A stretch of 64,000 nt of DNA from Croceicoccus pelagius (GTDB lineage Bacteria; Pseudomonadota; Alphaproteobacteria; Sphingomonadales; Sphingomonadaceae). Under the pieces are notes generated by a model. The model had not been told where the DNA came from. It saw only the letters and a program-made list of their open reading frames with translations, and did not search any database. A program made the position numbers and the translations under genes. Where the stretch lies: contig NZ_LYWY01000006.1 of the NCBI RefSeq assembly GCF_001661915.1, forward strand, positions 186,001 through 250,000. The letters are read 5' to 3'. Below, one piece after another: positions 33,594-43,194 of the stretch. How positions within the stretch are numbered: position 1 is the first letter of the stretch; every line of letters begins with the position of its first letter.

Positions 33594-33597
<4 letters not shown>
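33580..33597 (+). other. Five-codon minicistron before phoH
   Basis: GTG at 33580 follows GAAGGAG at ideal spacing and reads MGNIV before TGA (33595-33597). The TGA overlaps the phoH GTG at 33594 as GTGA. The ribosome-binding site suits the mini-frame better than phoH itself (about 20 bases away). It may feed ribosomes into phoH; alternatively it is chance. Confidence 0.35.
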
Positions 33598-34651
<1,054 letters not shown>

Positions 34652-34652
<1 letters not shown>

Positions 34653-34669
34653 TGACTTTCCCGCGATGA
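34652..34669 (+). other. Five-codon minicistron between phoH and ybeY
   Basis: An ATG at 34652, whose A is the last base of the phoH TGA (TGATG), encodes MTFPR and stops with TGA at 34667-34669. That TGA overlaps the ybeY ATG at 34666 (ATGA). It would carry terminating ribosomes from phoH straight into ybeY. Coupling function is inferred. Confidence 0.35.
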
Positions 34670-35175
34670 CTGCGCCCGTACTGGAACTCGACATCGACCC
34701 CGTCTGGGGCGACTCGACCGATTGGGATGAACTTTCAGCCGAAGCGGCAGAAGCCGTCGCGGCCGAAGTGCCCGAACTCGCGCGCTCCGAAATTCTGGTC
34801 AGCGTCGTCTTTGCCGATGACGAGGAAGTCCACGACCTCAACCGCCAGTGGCGCGCAAAAGACAAGCCGACCAACGTCTTGAGCTTCCCGATGTTGAGCC
34901 GGGAGGAGCTTCTGGCCGCCCGGAACAGCCCCGGCGCGCCGGTCATGCTGGGCGATATCATCCTCGCCTACGGCGTCTGCGCGCGCGAGGCGGATGAGAA
35001 ATCTGTTGCACTTGCGAAGCATGCGACCCATTTGCTTGTCCACGGGTTGCTTCATCTTGCCGGTTACGACCACGAGACGAGCACCGAGGACGCCGAGGCG
35101 ATGGAAGCGATGGAAATTCGCATTCTCGCCCGTCTCGGCATCGCGGATCCTTACGGGGACCGCGACCCGGTTTGA
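34666..35175 (+). CDS. ybeY: Endoribonuclease YbeY (rRNA maturation)
   Basis: Predicted 169-residue single-strand endoribonuclease needed for 16S rRNA 3' processing and ribosome quality control. The zinc motif HGLLHLAGYDH (His126, His130, His136) is complete, and RQWRAKDKPTNVLSFPM is the family block. The ATG overlaps the stop of a short frame that follows phoH. corC follows after 36 bp. Confidence 0.95.
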   Translation: MTAPVLELDIDPVWGDSTDWDELSAEAAEAVAAEVPELARSEILVSVVFADDEEVHDLNRQWRAKDKPTNVLSFPMLSREELLAARNSPGAPVMLGDIILAYGVCAREADEKSVALAKHATHLLVHGLLHLAGYDHETSTEDAEAMEAMEIRILARLGIADPYGDRDPV

Positions 35176-35211
35176 CAAGCCCGCAGGTTGAAAGGACCAT
35201 GAGGCCCGACG

Positions 35212-36162
35212 ATGTCGGACGGCGATAGATCAGAAGACGCTCGCAACCCGGAGCCTGACCGACGGGGCGAAAAGCGATTCCTGTGGGATAAAATCCGCAC
35301 CTTCTTCGACGGGCATGAGGGCGACCAGTCGCTTCGCGCCCAGATCGAGGAAGCCATCGACGAACACGAGGAAGAGGAAGAGCGCGACGGCCCGCAGGGC
35401 ATCGTCGGCGACCTCACCATGCTGGAGCGTCAGATGCTCCGCAATCTCCTCCACTTCAGCGAACACGATGCCGACGACGTCGCCATCCCGCGCGGCGAGA
35501 TCATCGCCATCGATCGCAGCGCAAGCTGGGACGAGCTGGTCGCGACGTTCTCCGAACATGGCCATTCGCGCATGCCGGTCTATTCCGAATCTCTCGATCA
35601 CGTGATCGGGATGATGCACATCAAGGACGTTTTCCCCTTCCTGGCGAACAGGAAGGAACCCCCGTCCGACTGGACCAAGCTGATGCGCCAGCCGCTTTAC
35701 GTGCCGCAAGCGCGCGGCGCGCTGGACGTGCTGGCCGACATGCGGGCGCGCTGCGTGCATCTTGCCATCGTAGTCGACGAATATTCGGGCACCGACGGCA
35801 TCATCACGATCGAGGATCTGGTCGAGGAAATCGTCGGCGAGATCGAGGACGAACACGACGACGCGCCGGTCCAGCTTCTGGTCCCGATCGACGACGGCAT
35901 GTGGGATGCGGACGCCCGTACCGAGCTTGAGGAAGTCGCCCGCCGCGTCGACCCGCGCCTCGCCGAAGTCGAGGAAGCGGTCGACACGCTGGGCGGGCTG
36001 GCCTTCGTGCTGGCCGAAAAAGTCCCCGTCGTGGGCGAAATCATGGACCATGACAGCGGCTGGAAGCTCGAAGTGATCGCGGGCAACGAACGCCATGTCG
36101 AACGCCTGCGCCTCCATCCGCCGGTCGCCGCCGAAGAGGCGGAAGAGGAAGAAGCGGCCTAA
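35212..36162 (+). CDS. CorC/HlyC-type CBS-domain protein
   Basis: Predicted 316-residue cytoplasmic protein with two CBS repeats ([30 protein letters not shown] and [24 protein letters not shown]) and a C-terminal CorC_HlyC domain ([18 protein letters not shown]). It lacks the DUF21 membrane domain, as CorC of the magnesium-cobalt efflux system. phoH-ybeY-corC is a conserved order. Its stop overlaps the LysR start as TAATG. Confidence 0.92.
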   Translation: MSDGDRSEDARNPEPDRRGEKRFLWDKIRTFFDGHEGDQSLRAQIEEAIDEHEEEEERDGPQGIVGDLTMLERQMLRNLLHFSEHDADDVAIPRGEIIAIDRSASWDELVATFSEHGHSRMPVYSESLDHVIGMMHIKDVFPFLANRKEPPSDWTKLMRQPLYVPQARGALDVLADMRARCVHLAIVVDEYSGTDGIITIEDLVEEIVGEIEDEHDDAPVQLLVPIDDGMWDADARTELEEVARRVDPRLAEVEEAVDTLGGLAFVLAEKVPVVGEIMDHDSGWKLEVIAGNERHVERLRLHPPVAAEEAEEEEAA

Positions 36163-37046
36163 TGGTCCCCAAGCGGCTCCCTCCCCTCCGCTCGCTGGAG
36201 GCCTTCGTCCGCATCGCCCGCCTCGGTTCTGCCAAGGCCGCGGCGGAGGAGCTTGCGATCAGCCCGTCGGCCCTGTCCCGCCGCGTCACCGCGCTTGAGG
36301 ATTTCACGGGCCGCAAGCTGTTCCATCGCAAGCATCAGGCGATGACGCTGACCGACGATGGCGAAGCGATGTTCAACGCTATTGCGCCAACGCTGGACGA
36401 ATTGGCGGAGAGGATCGGTCAGCAGATGGCCGACAGCAAGATCATGCGCCTGCGACTTGGGGTCATGCCGCTATTCGGCAGCCAACGACTGGTCCCGCGT
36501 TTGCCTGAACTGCGCAGCCTCTACCCGAGTTTGCACATCGACATCGATTCCTCGGGCCACCCGATCCCGAAACTGGGCGACACGCTGGATGCGGCAATCA
36601 CGCTGGCGGACGAGCCCGATCCGAAGCTGCATCACGTTAGGCTCGATCAGAACCGCGTCCACGCGATCGCTTCAAAAGCTCTGGTTGAGCAATTGGGCAG
36701 CTTTCCCGATCCCGAGCGGCTGGCCGAGCAGAACTTTCTCGTCCATTCCGAGATGCAGTTGAGCTTCGAGGCCTGGAAGAAAGCCGTCGGTCTCAACAGT
36801 CGTCACGAACTCATGGTCGACAGTTTCGACAGCGGACCGCTCCTGATGGAAGCGGCGGCGCAAGGGCTCGGCATCGCGATCCTGCATGGCGACCACCTCG
36901 CCCGATCGAACGACGACAGGCTTGCCACGCTCTACGATATCGAGGTGAAAAGCCCCTACAGCTACTGGTTCGTGTGCAAGCCGCGCGCGCTGGAAAGCCG
37001 ACCGGTGCGCATCTTCCACGACTGGCTGGTGAACGCCCAGCTTTGA
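36162..37046 (+). CDS. LysR family transcriptional regulator
   Basis: Predicted 294-residue LysR regulator: HTH at ~8-60 (PPLRSLEAFVRIARLGSAKAAAEELAISPSALSRRVTALE) and C-terminal periplasmic-binding-like effector domain. It resembles the GcvA-like group (MEAAAQGLGIAIL). Its ATG shares its first base with the corC stop codon (TAATG), an unusual coupling of a regulator to a core operon. Its stop abuts the next gene's stop. No obvious regulated neighbour. Confidence 0.9.
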   Translation: MVPKRLPPLRSLEAFVRIARLGSAKAAAEELAISPSALSRRVTALEDFTGRKLFHRKHQAMTLTDDGEAMFNAIAPTLDELAERIGQQMADSKIMRLRLGVMPLFGSQRLVPRLPELRSLYPSLHIDIDSSGHPIPKLGDTLDAAITLADEPDPKLHHVRLDQNRVHAIASKALVEQLGSFPDPERLAEQNFLVHSEMQLSFEAWKKAVGLNSRHELMVDSFDSGPLLMEAAAQGLGIAILHGDHLARSNDDRLATLYDIEVKSPYSYWFVCKPRALESRPVRIFHDWLVNAQL

Positions 37047-37943
37047 TCAGAGCGCTTTGTTCTCGATTCCTGCCGTTACCGGCGGGTCGATCTCATTGCT
37101 GATGACCGACTTTCTAGCCGCCTCGCTGTCAAGCGCGGCGATCCACGTCAGGCAGTCGGCCAGCCGCCGCATGAAATGGCTGGCGACCGGGTCGATCGTC
37201 GACTGGCAGTCTATGACATAGCCGTCCCAGCGCCCGTCATTGGCGGCAAAGCGCACCCATCCGGCGACGTCGGCAGTCTCGGAGACAGAGGTGTGGACGG
37301 TCTTGCCGTCGAGGCCTTTTTCCAGCGCCCAGCCGCCCGCGTTTGGATTGAACAGGTAGCTGTGGAGCGTTTCGGGCAAGGCACCGTCCTCACGCTCGAC
37401 CTTTTTCAAAACGTGATCGGCAATGCGCCCGCCAAGCGAATGGCCGGTCAATGATACCGGGATGTCGGCATACCCCGCCTCATCCAGTCCATGTCGGACC
37501 TGCCGGTAGATGCTGAGGCCGCGTGGCGCCTGCTGGCCCAGAAGCGTGCCGTAATACCAGTCCTTGGGCCCCTCGGTCCCGCGATAGACCAGTACGACTT
37601 CCTTCAGGTGATCGCCCTCGAACCGGTCGAACACGCTGTAGGCAAAGCCCACCTTGTCATCGACCGAAGCGAAGCGTTCCTTCAGATCTTCGGGAAGGAC
37701 GTAGAGTTCGTCATCGGGCTTTGTGCTGGTCAGCCCGTTTTCCCAATAGACGTTCTGGGCCAGCTGGGCATAGCGCCAGGTCTTGCCCGCGACTTCGCGC
37801 GTCTGCGGGCAGTAACCGCCCGGTCCGGAGCAATCCTGCCCCAGCCGGGTGACGGTATAACTGCACCCGCCCAGCGCAGGCAGGCACAGCAATAGAAACA
37901 GAAATGCGAGGCGGCCGCGCAGCCTTTGCGGCAACGCGGCCAT
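37047..37943 (-). CDS. Class 3 lipase-like lipoprotein
   Basis: Predicted 298-residue lipoprotein with a signal peptide (LAFLFLLLCLPALGGC, lipidated Cys27) and an alpha/beta-hydrolase core of the lipase class 3 type: VLVYRGTEGPKDW precedes the nucleophile elbow GHSLGG (Ser169). Cys residues (34-45) may form a disulfide in the N-terminal loop. Likely envelope-localised. Substrate unknown. Convergent, with its stop immediately after the LysR stop; cyclophilin gene 21 bp upstream on the same strand (37964). Confidence 0.82.
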   Translation of the reverse strand: MAALPQRLRGRLAFLFLLLCLPALGGCSYTVTRLGQDCSGPGGYCPQTREVAGKTWRYAQLAQNVYWENGLTSTKPDDELYVLPEDLKERFASVDDKVGFAYSVFDRFEGDHLKEVVLVYRGTEGPKDWYYGTLLGQQAPRGLSIYRQVRHGLDEAGYADIPVSLTGHSLGGRIADHVLKKVEREDGALPETLHSYLFNPNAGGWALEKGLDGKTVHTSVSETADVAGWVRFAANDGRWDGYVIDCQSTIDPVASHFMRRLADCLTWIAALDSEAARKSVISNEIDPPVTAGIENKAL

Positions 37944-37963
37944 GCCCCTTGTCGGCAGTTCGA

Positions 37964-38428
37964 TCAGGCGACGGTCGCCTTGACGATCTTGCCCGGGTTT
38001 GCCGGCGGCTCGCCCTTGGGCAGTGCATCGATCACGTCCATGCCGCTCTCGACCTCGCCCCAGACCGTGTACTGACGGTCGAGGAAACGCGCATCGTCAA
38101 AGCAGATGAAGAACTGCGAGTTCGCACTGTGCGGTGCGCTGGTGCGCGCCATCGAACACACGCCGCGGGTGTGCGGATGGTCGTTGAATTCGGCCTGAAG
38201 GTCGGGCTTGTCCGAACCGCCCATGCCGGTGCCGTTGGGGCAGCCGCCCTGAGCCATGAAGCCGGGGATCACGCGGTGGAACTTCACACCGTCGTAGAAA
38301 CCTTCGCCGGCCAGTTCCTTGATGCGGGCGACGTGGCCGGGCGCGATGTCGGGAAGCAGCTTGATCACAACGTCCTTGGCAGCGCCGTCGCCGGTGTCGA
38401 TGGAGAGGGTGAGTTTTTCGTCGGACAT
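37964..38428 (-). CDS. Peptidyl-prolyl cis-trans isomerase, cyclophilin type
   Basis: Predicted 154-residue cyclophilin without signal peptide: GVKFHRVIPGFMAQGGCP and FFICFDDARFLDRQYTVWGEVE hold the active-site residues (Arg and Phe of FHRVIPGFM, Gln of GG-C). Accelerates proline isomerisation in the cytoplasm (PpiB-like). The 21-bp gap to the lipase-like gene suggests co-transcription. Confidence 0.93.
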   Translation of the reverse strand: MSDEKLTLSIDTGDGAAKDVVIKLLPDIAPGHVARIKELAGEGFYDGVKFHRVIPGFMAQGGCPNGTGMGGSDKPDLQAEFNDHPHTRGVCSMARTSAPHSANSQFFICFDDARFLDRQYTVWGEVESGMDVIDALPKGEPPANPGKIVKATVA

Positions 38429-38725
38429 GGGTGCTCCCTAAGTCATAAATGTGCGACGGGTATGGCCCGGCGCTTCCTGGCAGTGGCCGGGATATAGGCA
38501 TTGCCCGCGCAAAGTCATCCCCGCCCTTTGCCGGATCGCTCCCCAGACCTACCCACAGGGTTGTCCACAAACTGTCCCCAGACGCGCCCGATCCGGCCCC
38601 GGACCGGCCCCGAACCGGCAGGCGGGGAACAATCGGCCTTCGCAGTTGCTTTTGCAGCGCAGCAACGTAGTTACATCTGCAAGGGGCCGCGCCCCTTCTC
38701 CGCATCGCCAACCATAAGGGGCAAC
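38429..38725. other. Divergent spacer upstream of mgtE with DnaA-box-like sites
   Basis: This 297-bp gap has no gene. CTACCCACA (38549-38557), TTGTCCACA (38561-38569) and CTGTCCCCA (38572-38580) are spaced ~11-12 bp in the same orientation. TTGTCCACA is one mismatch from the DnaA box TTATCCACA; the other two have two and three mismatches. GTTGC/GCAAC (38642-38665) forms a small hairpin. Promoters of both flanking genes must be here. Confidence 0.4.
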
Positions 38726-40180
38726 ATGGACGGCAAGGATCCGACCCTGCTGGAAAAGGACCGCGAGGAGGACATCGTCTCCGCCGCCGGCCCCGACACG
38801 GCAGAGACGGAACCCGAGATCGAACACCTCGACGAAGACGACCGCCTGACGCACGAGTTCGTCGAGGCGGTCCGCGATGCGGTCGAAGAAGGCGACGACG
38901 GGCGCGTCTATGACCTTGTCGAACCGCTACACCCCGCCGACATCGCCGACTTGTTCGAGCTTGTCCCGGCAGAGGAACGTCCCGACCTCGGCAAGGCGAT
39001 AGCCGAACTGATGACCGGCGAGGTCATCACCGAGCTTAACGAACACGTCCGCGACGAACTGTTCGAGGCGCTTTCGCCCGATGCCGTCGCGCAGATCGCC
39101 GAGCAGCTCGAAACAGACGACGCCGTCGCGCTGATCGAGGATCTGGACGACGAAGAACAGCGCGCCGTCCTTGCCGAGCTCGGCCCCGAAGACCGCGCCG
39201 CGATCGAGGATGCGCTCTCCTTCCCGGAAGAATCCGCAGGCCGTCTCATGCAACGCGACCTGGTCGCGGTGCCCGAACACATCACGGTCGGTGACCTGAT
39301 CGACTACTTGCGCGACAACGGGGACCTGACGACCGAGTTCTGGGAAGTCTTCGTCGTCGACCCCGCACATCGTCCCGTCGGCACCTGCCAGCTTTCGTGG
39401 ATCCTGCGCACACCGCGCAACATTCCGATTTCGGACGTGATGAAGCGCGACCAGACCCTGATCCCGGCGACGCTGGACCAGGAAGAAGTCGCCCTCCGCT
39501 TCCAGAAATACGCGCTTATCTCCGCTGCCGTCGTGGATGCCTCGGGCCGGCTGATCGGTCAAATCACGGCCGACGACATCGTCCACATCATTCAGGAAGA
39601 GGCCAGCGAGGACGCCCTGTTGATGAGCGGTGCGGGCGAAGGCGACATCAACCAGCCGATCCGCGAATCCTATCACGAGCGTGTGCGCTGGCTGATCGCA
39701 AACCTTGGTACGGCGCTGATCGCCTCGCTGATCATCGCGGCCTTCGGTGCGGCGATCGAAAAACTGGTTGCGCTCGCGGTGCTGATGCCGGTCGTCGCCT
39801 CCATCGGCGGCAATGCGGGCACGCAGACGATGGCCGTTTCGGTCCGCGCGCTGGCGATGAACCAGTTGACCCAATCGAACACCGTGCGCGTCCTGTGGCG
39901 CGAGATGCGCGTGGCGATGCTCAACGGTGTTACCGTTGCGGCCCTTATCGGCGGGGCGACGGCGCTAATCTTTCAGCCGATGCTGGGCATCGTCATCGCG
40001 CTCGCGGTCGTCATCAACATCATCACCGCAGGGCTTGCAGGTGTTGCCGTGCCGGTGCTGTTCGACCGGCTGGACCAGGATCCGGCGGTCGCGTCCTCGG
40101 TCTTCGTCACGATGATCACCGATTCGATGGGCTTCTTCGCCTTCCTCGGCCTTGCCGTGGCATCCGGACTGGTCAGCTAG
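38726..40180 (+). CDS. mgtE: Magnesium transporter MgtE
   Basis: Predicted 484-residue magnesium channel. Cytoplasmic N domain (LHPADIADLFELVPAEERPDLG), two CBS repeats (ESAGRLMQRDLVAVPEHITVGDLIDYL, KRDQTLIPATLDQEEVALRFQKY) and five C-terminal membrane helices with the pore signature (MPVVASIGGNAGTQTMAVSVRALA). The acidic N-terminus is typical. The ATG has AAGGGGCAAC upstream; a longer frame upstream is not needed. The gene stands alone with a long spacer upstream and DUF1489 24 bp downstream. Confidence 0.95.
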   Translation: MDGKDPTLLEKDREEDIVSAAGPDTAETEPEIEHLDEDDRLTHEFVEAVRDAVEEGDDGRVYDLVEPLHPADIADLFELVPAEERPDLGKAIAELMTGEVITELNEHVRDELFEALSPDAVAQIAEQLETDDAVALIEDLDDEEQRAVLAELGPEDRAAIEDALSFPEESAGRLMQRDLVAVPEHITVGDLIDYLRDNGDLTTEFWEVFVVDPAHRPVGTCQLSWILRTPRNIPISDVMKRDQTLIPATLDQEEVALRFQKYALISAAVVDASGRLIGQITADDIVHIIQEEASEDALLMSGAGEGDINQPIRESYHERVRWLIANLGTALIASLIIAAFGAAIEKLVALAVLMPVVASIGGNAGTQTMAVSVRALAMNQLTQSNTVRVLWREMRVAMLNGVTVAALIGGATALIFQPMLGIVIALAVVINIITAGLAGVAVPVLFDRLDQDPAVASSVFVTMITDSMGFFAFLGLAVASGLVS

Positions 40181-40204
40181 CGATCAGTCCCCATATGGCC
40201 TGTC

Positions 40205-40606
40205 ATGACCGATGGGCCGCTTCACCTTACCAAGATCGCTTTCGGCGCGAAAAGCTATGCCGATATCGAAAAGTGGTTCGAGAACCGGCCGCGCCTTGCC
40301 GTCAACACGCGCTACTGCCCCAAGCGGGTGGACGAGATGGAAGGCGGATCGCTGTTCTGGATCCACGAACACGCCATCGTCGCGCGCAGCCCGATAATGG
40401 GGTTTGAGCAGCAGGACAACGGCCGCTGGTTCATCAACCTCGAACCGCGCCTGATCCGCGTGCAAAGCCGCCCGAAACGCGCGCACCAGGGCTGGCGCTA
40501 TCTGAAAGATGCGGACGCCCCGCCCGACCTGCCAGAGGGCGAGGACAGCGGCGATGTCCTGCCCAGCCGGCTTTTGGGAAAGCTGTCGAAACTGGGGCTG
40601 GTCTAG
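40205..40606 (+). CDS. DUF1489 family protein
   Basis: Predicted 133-residue alphaproteobacterial protein of unknown function: RYCPKRVDEMEGGSLFWIHEHAIVARSPIMGFE and the C-terminal KRAHQGWRYLKDADAPPDLP are DUF1489 features. Its stop TAG overlaps the convergent nudC stop over CTAG (40603-40606). It is 24 bp after mgtE, perhaps on the same transcript. Confidence 0.9.
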   Translation: MTDGPLHLTKIAFGAKSYADIEKWFENRPRLAVNTRYCPKRVDEMEGGSLFWIHEHAIVARSPIMGFEQQDNGRWFINLEPRLIRVQSRPKRAHQGWRYLKDADAPPDLPEGEDSGDVLPSRLLGKLSKLGLV

Positions 40607-41499
40607 ACCTTTTCCAGCCACATGCGGAGCAGCTTGTGGGCAATGGCATAGCGCGGCGGCGCTTCGAACAGCCCCGGACGGCCCGACATGACCTCGCGCA
40701 CCTGTTCTTCGCTGAACCAGCGCGCGTCTTCCAGTTCGGTGCGGTCGACAACGATGTGTTCATGGAACGTCACGCCGGTACAGCCGAGCATAAGCTGCGA
40801 GGGCATCGGCCAGGCCTGACTGGCAAGGTAACGCACTTGCGCGACCGGAATGCCCGCCTCTTCCATGACTTCGCGCCGCACCGCTTCCTCGATCGTTTCG
40901 CCCGGTTCGACGAAGCCCGCCAGCGCGGAGTAGAGATTTCCCGGCCAGCCCAGCCCGCGCCCGAGCAGGAGGCGGCGGCTGCCGTCCTCCTCGCGCCGTT
41001 CGATGGTCATGATCGTCACCGGATCGGTACGCGGAAAGTGGCTCGCTCCGCAGTCGGGATTGACGCAGTTGCGTTGCCATCCGCCCTTGCCGATTGTCGT
41101 ATGCGCGCCGCACTGCGCGCAGAACCGGTGGCGTGCGTGCCAGTCAACCAAGCTGCGTGCGCCGGCATAGATGCCGAACTGCCGGTCATGCAGGCGCGTG
41201 ATCGTGGCCATGAATTCGCCGCGTTGGACCTGCACCGGACGTTTCGGAACGGCGGCGAAACAGCCGCGGTCGCCGTCGAGCCCGAGGAACACCAGCTCCG
41301 CATCGGGATCTGCCTCGGTGAGCGAGCCCCACTTGATACAGCCGTTGTCGTCCAGTTCAGGCGTCAGCCCATGCAGCTTCATCAGCCGTGCCCGCATGCC
41401 CATCAATTCGGACAGGGCATCGGGATCGGCGCGCACATGATCGGCGCGATCGAGTTCGAAAAGTGCAGTCGGCTGGCCGGTTTGTGACAAGTTCATCAT
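40603..41499 (-). CDS. nudC: NADH pyrophosphatase / NAD-capped RNA hydrolase NudC
   Basis: Predicted 298-residue Nudix hydrolase. Zinc ribbon Cys127, Cys130, Cys145, Cys150 (FCAQCGAHT, CVNPDC), Nudix box at 195-217 (GFVEPGETIEEAVRREVMEEAGI) and the NADH-specific tail SQAWPMPSQLML near 228. Hydrolyses NADH and removes NAD caps from RNA. Ends overlap the DUF1489 stop. Two ATG codons start it. Confidence 0.94.
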   Translation of the reverse strand: MMNLSQTGQPTALFELDRADHVRADPDALSELMGMRARLMKLHGLTPELDDNGCIKWGSLTEADPDAELVFLGLDGDRGCFAAVPKRPVQVQRGEFMATITRLHDRQFGIYAGARSLVDWHARHRFCAQCGAHTTIGKGGWQRNCVNPDCGASHFPRTDPVTIMTIERREEDGSRRLLLGRGLGWPGNLYSALAGFVEPGETIEEAVRREVMEEAGIPVAQVRYLASQAWPMPSQLMLGCTGVTFHEHIVVDRTELEDARWFSEEQVREVMSGRPGLFEAPPRYAIAHKLLRMWLEKV

Positions 41500-41555
41500 C
41501 TCCCTGATGCGACGGGCTTACGGGTGCAACGGGCGCTACGCAACGCGCGTAACGA

Positions 41556-42599
41556 TCAGGTCCCCAAAACCAGCTTCGCCGCCTTGGCGAACAGCGTCGG
41601 CATCCCCGCCTCGCCGATGCGATCGATGGGCCACCACTCTCCTTCCGCCTCGCGCCCGGTCAGTTCGCAGCGCTGGACCGACAGTTCAAGCAGGAAGTGC
41701 GTGAAGCCGTGGCCCACCATGCCCTCGACTTCGGTCCAGTCGGCAAACAATGGTGGCGTGCCGTCTCCGCTGGTCTTTGCACTCCACCCGTCGTCGGGCA
41801 AAGCGCGCATTCCTGCGAGCATGCCCTTGCCGTCGCGCTTCACCAGCAGGACATGACCGTCGCTCTCTATCCAGAATGCGGTTCCGGTCCGCAGGGGCCG
41901 GGCCTTTTTCGGCGTCTTGTGCGGCAACTGCGCCGCGATGCCCGCCTTCCTTGCCGTACACATGTCCGAAAGCGGGCAAAGCAGACACTTTGGATCGCGC
42001 GACGTGCAGATCGTTGCGCCAAGGTCCATCATGGCCTGCGCGAAATCGCCTGCGCGCTCGTCGGGCGTGATCGAATCGGCGGCTGCGCGGATCACTTCCT
42101 TCGATCCCGGTAGCGGATCGGTGATCGTGAACAGCCGCGCGATAACCCGTTCGACATTGGCATCGACCACCACGGCCCGCCTGCCGAACGCAATCGCGGC
42201 GATGGCCGCCGACGTATAGGCGCCCACCCCCGGCAGCTCGCGCAAGCCTTCTTCGCTATCGGGAAAGACCCCGCCCCGCCCCGCGACTTCGCGGGCGCAG
42301 GCGATCAGGTTGCGAGCCCGCGCATAATAACCCAGCCCCGCCCATGCCGACAGGACGTCGGCGTCGTCTGCCGCAGCAAGATCGTGCACGGTCGGCCAGA
42401 TCGCCGTGAACTTCGCGAAATAGTCCTTTACCGCCGCGACGGTCGTCTGCTGCAACATCACTTCGGACAGCCAGACGCGGTAGGGATCGGGCACCTCCCC
42501 GCTTCCCGGCGGCACGCGCCACGGCAGGGTCCGGGCGTGTCCGTCATACCACGCGAGCAAGCGCGCACACGCATCGTCGATCTTGTCGCTGGCTTTCAC
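41556..42599 (-). CDS. mutY: A/G-specific adenine glycosylase MutY
   Basis: Predicted 347-residue base-excision glycosylase that removes adenine opposite 8-oxoguanine. WLSEVMLQQTTV holds catalytic Glu46, ELPGVGAYTSAAIAAIAFG is the helix-hairpin-helix and VVDANVERV holds Asp146; the Fe-S ligands are Cys198, Cys205, Cys208 and Cys214 (C-x6-C-x2-C-x5-C). The C-terminal half is the Nudix-like 8-oxoG recognition domain. GTG 42599 is chosen; a GTG at 42626 would overlap the divergent DUF721 gene. The mutY-DUF721 pair is conserved in alphaproteobacteria. Confidence 0.93.
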   Translation of the reverse strand: MKASDKIDDACARLLAWYDGHARTLPWRVPPGSGEVPDPYRVWLSEVMLQQTTVAAVKDYFAKFTAIWPTVHDLAAADDADVLSAWAGLGYYARARNLIACAREVAGRGGVFPDSEEGLRELPGVGAYTSAAIAAIAFGRRAVVVDANVERVIARLFTITDPLPGSKEVIRAAADSITPDERAGDFAQAMMDLGATICTSRDPKCLLCPLSDMCTARKAGIAAQLPHKTPKKARPLRTGTAFWIESDGHVLLVKRDGKGMLAGMRALPDDGWSAKTSGDGTPPLFADWTEVEGMVGHGFTHFLLELSVQRCELTGREAEGEWWPIDRIGEAGMPTLFAKAAKLVLGT

Positions 42600-42614
42600 G
42601 AGGCAGCCTATGGC

Positions 42615-43172
42615 ATGGCACCGCACAGGATGAAAAGCGACGACGACAAGAAGCCGGCGAAGAAGGGCAAAACGCCCAGGCCGAAGCCTTACGAAAGGCC
42701 GCGCGGAGGAGAGGCGAAAGCGATTTCGGACCTCATGCCGCAGGTCGGCCGCACGGCTTTCCGCCGTTTCGGCTTCGTGCAGTCAAGCGTTGTCACCCGC
42801 TGGCCCGAAATCGTCGGCCCGCACCACGCCAAGGTCTCCGCCCCCGAATCGATCCGCTTTCCCGCGGGCGAGAAATCGGAAGGCACCTTGAACCTCGTCG
42901 TCATGCCCGCCCATGCCCCTCTGATCCAGCACGTGATCCCCGAGATTATCGAACGGGTGAACCGCTTTTTCGGCTATCGCGCGGTGGCCAAAGTGCGGAT
43001 GCGGCAAGGGCAGGTTAAGCCAGCCCATGCTGAAGAGAAGCCGAAGGCACCCCCTTCGCTGAAACCGATCCCGATGGAGCTTGGCAATTCGCTGCGCGAC
43101 ATTGGCGATCCGGAACTTCGGACGGTGCTGGAATCGCTGGCGCGTTCGATGGGCAACCAGAACGGCAAGTAA
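42615..43172 (+). CDS. DUF721 (DciA-like) protein
   Basis: Predicted 185-residue protein with the DUF721 domain: ISDLMPQVGRTAFRRFGFVQSSVVTRWPEIVGPHHAKVSAPESIRFP and LQHVIPEIIERVNRFFGYRAV-like sequence. DUF721 proteins related to DciA can load the replicative helicase, and the alphaproteobacterial form carries a C-terminal extension, here residues ~130-185 (ELRTVLESLARS). Start may be ATG 42615 or 42630. It begins a dsbA-smc operon 22 bp later. Confidence 0.88.
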   Translation: MAPHRMKSDDDKKPAKKGKTPRPKPYERPRGGEAKAISDLMPQVGRTAFRRFGFVQSSVVTRWPEIVGPHHAKVSAPESIRFPAGEKSEGTLNLVVMPAHAPLIQHVIPEIIERVNRFFGYRAVAKVRMRQGQVKPAHAEEKPKAPPSLKPIPMELGNSLRDIGDPELRTVLESLARSMGNQNGK

Positions 43173-43194
43173 TCAACGGGGAATTATTCAGGTA

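Noticed and set aside
38501..38725. Longer N-terminus for MgtE from an upstream in-frame start
   Set aside because: The added residues have no family match and the ATG at 38726 has a good ribosome-binding site.
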